Source: Firmicutes bacterium HGW-Firmicutes-10 (GTDB taxonomy: Bacteria; Bacillota_I; Bacilli_A; Erysipelotrichales; Erysipelotrichaceae). Taken from it: a stretch of DNA of 6,346 nt. Made by a program: the position numbers and the translations under genes. The stretch is taken from assembly GCA_002841605.1 (NCBI GenBank), contig PHAF01000104.1, forward strand, positions 1 through 6,346, written 5' to 3'. Below, piece after piece: positions 1 through 4,411 of the stretch (within the stretch, counting starts at the first letter, position 1; each line of letters begins with the position of its first letter). The notes beneath the pieces were generated by a model. It had not been told where the DNA came from. It made no database searches and saw only the letters and a program-made list of their open reading frames with translations.

Positions 1-387
1 GCCGTTGATAGCCAATATTGCCTCATGTCTTTTAGCAATCGATGATGTGACTTCATTGATGTTTTTCCCATAGGTGTCCTTGGCGAAAGCAGACTTCAAG
101 TATTTTATATCTGAAAGCCGGATGTCGACTACATAAAATACGACACCATTTTCTTTTACCGTTTCTATAGTGATATGGATATTATCGTCCTGATAGCCGT
201 TTTCCGAAATAATTGGATCCATTGGTTCTTTCGGTTTGGGATCTGTATCGATCGGACGATCATCATCGACAATAATGATTGATTTGGGTATTAGAAAGGC
301 ATCCGCCAAGACGTATGTCGTAAAAAGGGCACACATCATGATCGTCATGATGACCCATGCTTTTCTTTTGATTTTTCTTTGTTTCAT
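1..387 (-). CDS. Phosphodiester glycosidase (NAGPA/DUF2233-like) family protein, N-terminal part
   Basis: This is a partial gene: 129 codons from ATG (387-385) are present and the frame stays open to the left edge. Residues 1-10 are strongly basic (MKQRKIKRKA) and are followed by a hydrophobic segment at about 11-33, so a signal anchor or signal peptide is likely and the rest should lie outside the membrane. A Pro/Asp-rich linker (about 41-60) precedes the start of a folded domain. That domain carries FYVVDIRLSDIKYLKSA (about 84-100), a YGKN turn (106-109) and, at the window edge, a segment ending AILAING. This order matches the start of the phosphodiester glycosidase domain (N-acetylglucosamine-1-phosphodiester alpha-N-acetylglucosaminidase-like), in which 'NG' normally continues into a catalytic-core motif not visible here. 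The ATG lies 3 nt after the stop of the glycosyltransferase gene and has only a weak SD (AGAAAG), so translational coupling is likely. The exact substrate is unknown; a role in surface glycan trimming is inferred. Confidence 0.75.
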   Translation of the reverse strand, partial: MKQRKIKRKAWVIMTIMMCALFTTYVLADAFLIPKSIIIVDDDRPIDTDPKPKEPMDPIISENGYQDDNIHITIETVKENGVVFYVVDIRLSDIKYLKSAFAKDTYGKNINEVTSSIAKRHEAILAING

Positions 388-390
388 TGC

Positions 391-1431
391 CTAGATCTTT
401 CTAAAAATCAGTTTCTTCTGAACTGTAAAACTCAACAGGAACAAAAATGAATCGATGGCTAGTTTTACCCATATGATGTCAATCGCTAGAATATTATCGA
501 AATATGCAACCAGCAACCAACTTAACATCATGATGACAAATGCCAGTGTATAATATCCGATAAGTTGTTTTTTCAGATTTCCTGAGTTTTTAAAGACCGT
601 GTTCCGGTTGGCAGAGAAATTAAATATTGAGGAAACAGCTCTGGCAATAACTGTTGCAATCATGATTGACTGACTGATATTGAACACTCTGAACAACTGA
701 TATAATATTCGAAATAAACCCAGATCGATGATACTGCTGAGTGATGATGCGATGGCAAAGCGGAAAATCTGCTTGTAGATCAGGTAAGAGTCTTTGACCG
801 GGTTAAAATGAGATCCGACATTTTCATTAATGTAAACGGTATGAATCAAAACTTCGTGAATCGGGATGTTAAGTTTTTTTGCATTTAGCAGCATACTCAT
901 TTCAAATTCATAATGTTCGCCAGGCAGATCGATCATTTTAGCCATTGAATCCCTCGATAATCCGCGAAGTCCGGTTTGAGTATCGCTGACTTTCTGACCG
1001 ATGAGAACTCTTGTGATAGCCCTGGTGATTTTGTTTCCAAGTTGGCTTTTGAGCGGGACTTTGGAATCATTAAAATTACGGCAACCCAAAACCAAAGTTT
1101 CCGGATGTTGATTTAATGCCTGTGAGACATGCTTGATGTCTTCGACCAAATGCTGACCATCCGCATCCGCCATCACACAACCGGAAACTTCATCATGTTT
1201 CAAAAGTTCCCTCATACCTGTTTTTAGGGCACTGCCCTTTCCTTGATTGCATGGATGATGAATGACCGTGCAATGATTTGACTGTTCAAGGTTTTCGAAG
1301 ATATATTGACACTCGGGAGTACTTCCGTCGTCGACAATTAAAATATTGAAATGTTCAACGATCAAGTCTCGAACCAATGCAATTAATCGTTCATCCGGTT
1401 GATATGCAGGAATCAGAACTGAAATGTTCAT
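391..1431 (-). CDS. Bifunctional GT2 glycosyltransferase / GtrA-like membrane protein
   Basis: The protein has 346 aa in two parts. Residues 1-215 form a GT-A fold family 2 glycosyltransferase of the polyprenyl-phosphate sugar synthase (DPM1-like) type. Visible motifs are IPAYQPDE near the N-terminus, the nucleotide-binding VDDGS (33-37), NQGKGSALKTG (62-72), the metal-binding DADGQH (89-94), and TQTGLRG (151-157). Residues about 222-345 are a GtrA-like domain with four predicted membrane helices (roughly 222-245, 252-272, 290-310, 317-337) and the typical basic FNFSANRNTVF loop after helix 2. The family expectation is that the GT part loads a sugar onto a lipid carrier and the GtrA part helps its transfer across the membrane; the sugar cannot be read from sequence. 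I chose ATG at 1431 because AGAGGTGA (1443-1436) lies 4 nt upstream; the in-frame TTG one codon earlier would sit almost on the SD. It is the first gene of a unit with the downstream glycosidase-like gene. Confidence 0.9.
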   Translation of the reverse strand: MNISVLIPAYQPDERLIALVRDLIVEHFNILIVDDGSTPECQYIFENLEQSNHCTVIHHPCNQGKGSALKTGMRELLKHDEVSGCVMADADGQHLVEDIKHVSQALNQHPETLVLGCRNFNDSKVPLKSQLGNKITRAITRVLIGQKVSDTQTGLRGLSRDSMAKMIDLPGEHYEFEMSMLLNAKKLNIPIHEVLIHTVYINENVGSHFNPVKDSYLIYKQIFRFAIASSLSSIIDLGLFRILYQLFRVFNISQSIMIATVIARAVSSIFNFSANRNTVFKNSGNLKKQLIGYYTLAFVIMMLSWLLVAYFDNILAIDIIWVKLAIDSFLFLLSFTVQKKLIFRKI

Positions 1432-1435
1432 CAAA

Positions 1436-1443
1436 TCACCTCT
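1436..1443 (-). promoter_or_regulatory. SD of the GT2/GtrA gene, decides the start codon
   Basis: The minus strand reads AGAGGTGA, then TTTG, then ATG (1431-1429). The spacing suits ATG and excludes the TTG codon at 1434-1432. Confidence 0.75.
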
Positions 1444-1449
1444 GATATT

Positions 1450-1477
1450 ATTATAGTCTTATGTCACAAAATATAAA
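1450..1477 (-). promoter_or_regulatory. Candidate promoter of the GT2/GtrA - glycosidase unit
   Basis: The minus strand has a perfect -10 TATAAT (1455-1450) and a weak -35 TTTATA (1477-1472, 4 of 6 consensus positions) with a 16-bp spacer. It lies just downstream of the terminator of the rubredoxin-like gene, so the glycosyltransferase unit needs its own promoter. The expected transcript start (about 1443) falls at the SD, giving a very short leader of about 12 nt. Confidence 0.5.
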
Positions 1478-1487
1478 GAACATTTGA

Positions 1488-1502
1488 TGAAATTGAATTT
1501 CA
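1488..1502. repeat. 15-bp odd palindrome upstream of the GT2 promoter
   Basis: The plus strand reads TGAAATT-G-AATTTCA, with perfect 7-bp arms around one central base. It lies between the terminator U-run and the -35 element. It could be an operator, or simply a chance pattern in AT-rich DNA. Confidence 0.3.
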
Positions 1503-1504
1503 AT

Positions 1505-1531
1505 AAAAATAAAACCCGGTTTCCCGGATTT
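1505..1531 (-). terminator. Intrinsic terminator of the rubredoxin-like gene
   Basis: On the minus strand an 8-bp stem AAATCCGG / CCGGGTTT (one U-G pair) is capped by a GAAA (GNRA-type) tetraloop and followed by TTTTATTTTTATT. The first stem base is the last base of the TAA stop. It separates the rubredoxin-like gene from the glycosyltransferase unit. Confidence 0.85.
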
Positions 1532-1866
1532 TACCATTTACCTTTATTCATGTGGCCGGCTAACTCAGCCTTCGAAATCTGTTTGATCAAAATGGCTTCT
1601 TCTTTGGCTTTTTTGAAAAGCTTTACACATGCCGGATCCAGATTATCGTCGATCCCTGCCTCAGCCAAGGCTTCGATTTTGTTACAGTAGTTGATCAAAC
1701 GCATATGTAAATCATTTGTATACTCACTACGGAACACTTTTTCAGCTGCCTCATCTGCCAAAACATCAAACTTTTCTTTCGGTGCATTACACTTCGGACA
1801 AAAATCATGCAACTTGTCTTCTTCCATGATCAAACCGCAAACTTGACATTTCACTAATTTACCCAT
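1531..1866 (-). CDS. Small rubredoxin-like domain protein
   Basis: The protein has 111 aa. Residues 5-33 form a rubredoxin-like knuckle of the kind found in rubrerythrins: CQVCG (C7, C10) and FCPKCNAPKEKF (C23, C26), which should bind one Fe or Zn. Residues 36-105 look entirely helical, with two further cysteines (C61, C80), and the protein ends in a conserved-looking AELAGHMNKGKW. No pair of ExxH motifs is visible, so I do not call a diiron ferritin-like domain, and this is not a full rubrerythrin. A redox or oxidative-stress role in an anaerobe is plausible from the domain but not shown. The start at ATG 1866 follows a strong SD GGGAGGT (1879-1873) with a 6-nt gap; a TTG further upstream (1881) would overlap that SD. 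The gene stands alone, with its own extended -10 promoter and terminator, and diverges from the glutamine synthetase gene. Confidence 0.85.
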   Translation of the reverse strand: MGKLVKCQVCGLIMEEDKLHDFCPKCNAPKEKFDVLADEAAEKVFRSEYTNDLHMRLINYCNKIEALAEAGIDDNLDPACVKLFKKAKEEAILIKQISKAELAGHMNKGKW

Positions 1867-1872
1867 GTTGCT

Positions 1873-1879
1873 ACCTCCC
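1873..1879 (-). promoter_or_regulatory. SD of the rubredoxin-like gene, decides the start codon
   Basis: GGGAGGT on the minus strand lies 6 nt before ATG (1866-1864). It rules out the upstream in-frame TTG (1881-1879), which overlaps it. Confidence 0.85.
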
Positions 1880-1898
1880 AATAGCTATTATGCTAATC

Positions 1899-1915
1899 AC
1901 ATTATATCACAATGT
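1899..1915. promoter_or_regulatory. Inverted repeat over the rubredoxin-like gene's -10 box
   Basis: The plus strand reads ACATT-N7-AATGT, with perfect 5-bp arms that cover the extended -10 element. Its position would suit a repressor site, for example a redox or metal-sensing regulator, but it matches no consensus I can name with confidence. Confidence 0.3.
1901..1909 (-). promoter_or_regulatory. Extended -10 promoter of the rubredoxin-like gene
   Basis: The minus strand reads TGATATAAT, that is a perfect TATAAT (1906-1901) with the TGn extension (1909-1907). No good -35 is seen at 16-18 bp, which fits an extended -10 promoter. The expected transcript start is near 1894. Confidence 0.65.
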
Positions 1916-1950
1916 TACAACGGCAATTAATGCCAAATTTTCGACAATAT

Positions 1951-1986
1951 ATTTTCATAAATTTTCATGAAAATTTTGTCATTTTC
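1951..1986. repeat. Phased ATTTTC(AT) repeats with an 18-bp palindrome
   Basis: ATTTTCAT occurs at 1951-1958 and 1961-1968, and ATTTTC again at 1981-1986, at 10-bp and 20-bp steps, so all lie on the same helix face. Positions 1959-1976 form a perfect 18-bp palindrome with half-site AAATTTTCA. The block lies just upstream of the -35 of the glutamine synthetase promoter, where an activator or a co-repressed site could be. It does not match the GlnR/TnrA pattern TGTNA-N7-TNACA. Confidence 0.5.
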
Positions 1987-1988
1987 TC

Positions 1989-2017
1989 TGTACAAATTCG
2001 TTTTTTTCGCATAGAAT
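1989..2017 (+). promoter_or_regulatory. Promoter of the glutamine synthetase gene
   Basis: The -35 TGTACA (1989-1994, 4 of 6) and the -10 TAGAAT (2012-2017, 5 of 6) are separated by exactly 17 bp. The transcript start should be near 2024, giving a leader of about 23 nt that contains the SD AAAGGGGG (2031-2038), 8 nt before ATG. Confidence 0.7.
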
Positions 2018-2046
2018 AAGAGAATGTTAAAAAGGGGGCATCCAAG

Positions 2047-4119
2047 ATGAGCAAGCATCCATTTGAATTGTTTGGCAAGTTTTTGTTTAGCGATGCAGTA
2101 ATGAAAGAACGATTACCGCATCCCATCTACCTTAGATTTAAAACATCACTAAAGCACGAGACGCAACTCGATCAGAAAACCGCCGAAGCCATCGCCCATG
2201 CGATGAAGACCTGGGCGATTGATTTAGGCGCCACTCACTACTCCCATTGGTTTCAACCAATGACCGGCGCGACCGCCGAAAAACACGACGCATTTCTAGA
2301 ACCCGGAGAAGACGGTTTGCCATTAGCACGATTTAGCGGAAAATCCTTGATCAAAGGAGAAACCGATGGATCCAGCTTTCCAAACGGCGGACTCAGAGCC
2401 ACTTTCGAAGCCCGCGGCTATACATACTGGGATATAAGTTCCCCGGCATTTATCCGCGATAACGTCCTTTGTATTCCGACCGTATTTGTTTCATACAACG
2501 GCGATACACTCGACAAGAAAGCCCCGCTTTTGAAGTCCATGGACGTATTGAGCAAACAAGCCTGCCGGGTTTTGCATTTACTGAATGACAAAGATGTCAG
2601 CCGTGTAACTCCGTCTCTGGGTTTGGAGCAAGAATATTTTCTTGTTGATGAAGCTCATTTCAAAGCCCGATTGGATCTCTTATTAACAGGACGCACTTTG
2701 ATCGGCCAGTTCCCTCCCAAAGGCCAAGATTCGGAAGATCACTATTTCGGCTCTATCCCTTCACGCATCAAAACGTTTATGGAAGAAGTCAATCTTGAAT
2801 GCTGGAAACTGGGAATTTACTCGCGCGTCGAACACAATGAAGTGGCTTTCAATCAATTTGAAATCGTACCGGTGTTTGCGGCTACGCATATCGCCGTCGA
2901 TCAGAACCAATTGATGATGGACATCTTGAAGAAAACCGCCAAAAAGCATGGTTTGGCTTGCTTATTACACGAAAAACCTTTTGCCGGAATCAATGGATCC
3001 GGAAAACATAACAACTGGTCATTAATGACGGATACCGGAGCAAACTTGTATGACCCGGGTGAAACACCGGAAGAGAATCTGCGATTCTTGATGTTTGTCG
3101 TATCTCTGGTCAAAGCCGTCGATCAATTTCCGGAACTGCTGAGAATGGCTGCCTCCGGCCCCGGCAATGATCACCGCTTAGGTGCAAATGAAGCCCCTCC
3201 GGCCATCATCTCCGTATATTTAGGTGCGATGCTGGAAAATCTTCTCAACGAGATCGAAGCCGGTACAGCGCTGACAAACAACAGCAACAACCTTCACTCA
3301 CCTCTTTCAACACTGAAAGCATTACCAAAAGAATTATCAGACCGCAACAGAACTTCCCCCTTCGCCTTCACCGGCACAAAATTTGAGTTCAGAATGGTTG
3401 GTTCTTCCCGTTCTGCAGCTTCCGCCAATACCGTTCTCAACACGATTTTAGCGGATGCATTGCTGGAAATGGGTGATCACCTCGAGAAACTGCTCGAAAC
3501 GATGGATATGAAGCAAGCTGTTTATGCCGTATGTACAAAAGTCATGCAAGAACATCGCCGCGTCTTATTCAGCGGAGACGGATATGCTGAGGCTTGGCTG
3601 CACGAAGCTAAAAAGCGCGGATTGCCCAACATCGCTTCATTCACCGAATCGATTGACAGTCTGATTGAACCCAAAGCCGTTGTCCTTTTCGAAAAGCATG
3701 GCGTCTACCACGAACATGAACTGGTTGCGCGTGCTGAAATTTTACACGAACAATTCATTCGTGCCATCAAATTTGAGGCTAAAACCCTGATTGATATGAT
3801 TCGCAAGCAAATCCTTCCTGCAGCAATCCTTGACCTGCTTCCCTATCAGCAAGCTGCTTCTAGCACTTTTGCCAAAAAGATGGTTAAGACATTATCGGAA
3901 GGCATCGATTGTCTTGATGAGTCGATAACCGTTCTTGAAGGTCTTATCGAGGAAGGCTATCTCATTGCCAATCATCGTGAAAAAGGCTTATATCTGCAAC
4001 AAATCATCCGCCCTCAACTCAACGAAGTACGAAAATGTGCAGACGCGCTTGAAGCAATCATGAACAAAGCGAACTATCCGATTCCGACATACAGCGATAT
4101 CTTGTTTAATTTTGACTAA
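2047..4119 (+). CDS. glnN: Glutamine synthetase type III
   Basis: The protein has 690 aa, close to the usual 700 or so for GSIII and far longer than GSI/GSII. It makes glutamine from glutamate, ammonia and ATP in the cytoplasm; family members form dodecamers. GSIII-type features in order are GATHYSHWFQPMTG (61-74), the segment around KGETDGSSFPNGGLRAT (103-119), the metal-binding GLEQEYF (192-198), PPKGQDSEDHYFGSIPSR (223-240), HNEVAFNQFE (263-272), the ATP-site region INGSGKHNNW (315-324) and FEFRMVGSSRS (446-456). The C-terminal 200 residues are the helical extension special to this type. All core motifs look intact, so the enzyme is probably active. The start is supported by SD AAAGGGGG. 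It is a single-gene unit with its own promoter and terminator. No glnR, amtB or glnK-like gene lies nearby. Its codon use looks richer in C-ending codons than the minus-strand genes, which may reflect high expression. Confidence 0.97.
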   Translation: MSKHPFELFGKFLFSDAVMKERLPHPIYLRFKTSLKHETQLDQKTAEAIAHAMKTWAIDLGATHYSHWFQPMTGATAEKHDAFLEPGEDGLPLARFSGKSLIKGETDGSSFPNGGLRATFEARGYTYWDISSPAFIRDNVLCIPTVFVSYNGDTLDKKAPLLKSMDVLSKQACRVLHLLNDKDVSRVTPSLGLEQEYFLVDEAHFKARLDLLLTGRTLIGQFPPKGQDSEDHYFGSIPSRIKTFMEEVNLECWKLGIYSRVEHNEVAFNQFEIVPVFAATHIAVDQNQLMMDILKKTAKKHGLACLLHEKPFAGINGSGKHNNWSLMTDTGANLYDPGETPEENLRFLMFVVSLVKAVDQFPELLRMAASGPGNDHRLGANEAPPAIISVYLGAMLENLLNEIEAGTALTNNSNNLHSPLSTLKALPKELSDRNRTSPFAFTGTKFEFRMVGSSRSAASANTVLNTILADALLEMGDHLEKLLETMDMKQAVYAVCTKVMQEHRRVLFSGDGYAEAWLHEAKKRGLPNIASFTESIDSLIEPKAVVLFEKHGVYHEHELVARAEILHEQFIRAIKFEAKTLIDMIRKQILPAAILDLLPYQQAASSTFAKKMVKTLSEGIDCLDESITVLEGLIEEGYLIANHREKGLYLQQIIRPQLNEVRKCADALEAIMNKANYPIPTYSDILFNFD

Positions 4120-4148
4120 AACTTTGATTCAAATCAAAGTTTTTTTTA
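4118..4148 (+). terminator. Intrinsic terminator of the glutamine synthetase gene
   Basis: An 11-bp perfect stem (4118-4128 with 4133-4143; core ACTTTGAT / ATCAAAGT) with a TCAA loop is followed by a run of eight T (4140-4147). The stem begins at the second base of the TAA stop codon. Confidence 0.93.
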
Positions 4149-4159
4149 TGCAAAACTTT
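4136..4159. promoter_or_regulatory. Inverted repeat at the HMA-ATPase promoter, possible operator or antiterminator
   Basis: AAAGTTTT (4136-4143) and AAAACTTT (4152-4159) are perfect 8-bp inverted arms 8 nt apart. The left arm is also the descending arm of the glutamine synthetase terminator. The right arm reaches the first base of the TATAAT of the next operon. It could bind a metal-responsive repressor, or in RNA pair as an alternative to the terminator. It may equally be a by-product of the terminator sequence. Confidence 0.35.
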
Positions 4160-4164
4160 ATAAT
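4159..4164 (+). promoter_or_regulatory. -10 element of the HMA-ATPase operon
   Basis: A perfect TATAAT lies 19 nt before the ATG. No acceptable -35 is found at 15-18 bp, where the DNA is the A/T-rich terminator tail, and there is no TGn extension. The promoter may therefore be weak or activator-dependent. The expected start (about 4171) is right at the SD. Confidence 0.5.
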
Positions 4165-4171
4165 GAGGATT

Positions 4172-4177
4172 GGAGGT
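4172..4177 (+). promoter_or_regulatory. SD of the HMA protein gene, decides the start codon
   Basis: GGAGGT lies 6 nt before ATG 4184. The frame is open upstream to 4112, but that would need a TTG start inside the glutamine synthetase gene and a reading path through its terminator. Confidence 0.85.
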
Positions 4178-4183
4178 ACACTT

Positions 4184-4411
4184 ATGACCACAAAATACCA
4201 ATTAGAAACATTGACATGCCCCAGCTGTGCAATGAAAATCAAGGCTGCTCTGGGAAAAGTCGCAGGTGTCGAGTCAGTTGAAGTATTGTTTAATGCCAGC
4301 AAAGTCGTCGTTACTTACAAACCAGAAGTACAAGCCGTATTAACGTTAGCCGAGAAAAGTGTTGAGGAAACACTGGCACGCATAGGATTTCCGGTTATCA
4401 GCAAAAACTAA
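4184..4411 (+). CDS. Stand-alone heavy-metal-associated (HMA) domain protein
   Basis: The protein has 75 aa and is almost exactly one HMA (ferredoxin-like, beta-alpha-beta-beta-alpha-beta) domain. The metal site is TCPSCAMKI with C12 and C15, followed by helix 1 (about 16-27), the GVESVEVLFNASKVVVTY strand pair (about 28-45) and helix 2 (about 55-68). Small proteins of this kind are cytosolic metallochaperones or detached N-terminal domains of P1B ATPases and bind Cu(I), Zn(II) or Cd(II) through the cysteine pair. The common copper-chaperone signature MxCxxC reads LTCPSC here: Met is replaced by Leu-Thr, so copper is not assured. The stop overlaps the ATPase start (TAATG), showing a tight operon and probable translational coupling. 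It most likely delivers metal to, or regulates, the ATPase next to it, which has no such domain of its own. Confidence 0.9.
   Translation: MTTKYQLETLTCPSCAMKIKAALGKVAGVESVEVLFNASKVVVTYKPEVQAVLTLAEKSVEETLARIGFPVISKN

Noticed and set aside
1484..1690. Open plus-strand frame of 68 codons
   Set aside because: It is antisense to the rubredoxin-like gene and its terminator, has no SD, and encodes no recognisable protein; the minus-strand frame has clear cysteine motifs.
1922..1934. GGCA-ATTAA-TGCC inverted repeat in the divergent region
   Set aside because: Arms of only 4 bp with an imperfect centre; too short to separate from chance.
2138..2329. Minus-strand open frames inside the glutamine synthetase gene, and similar ones within the ATPase gene
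   Set aside because: They overlap fully with strongly supported coding sequence, have no ribosome binding site evidence and look like shadow translations.
4112..4183. N-terminal extension of the HMA protein by 24 residues
   Set aside because: It would start at TTG inside the glutamine synthetase gene and be encoded by that gene's terminator. The GGAGGT-spaced ATG at 4184 gives an exact HMA domain.
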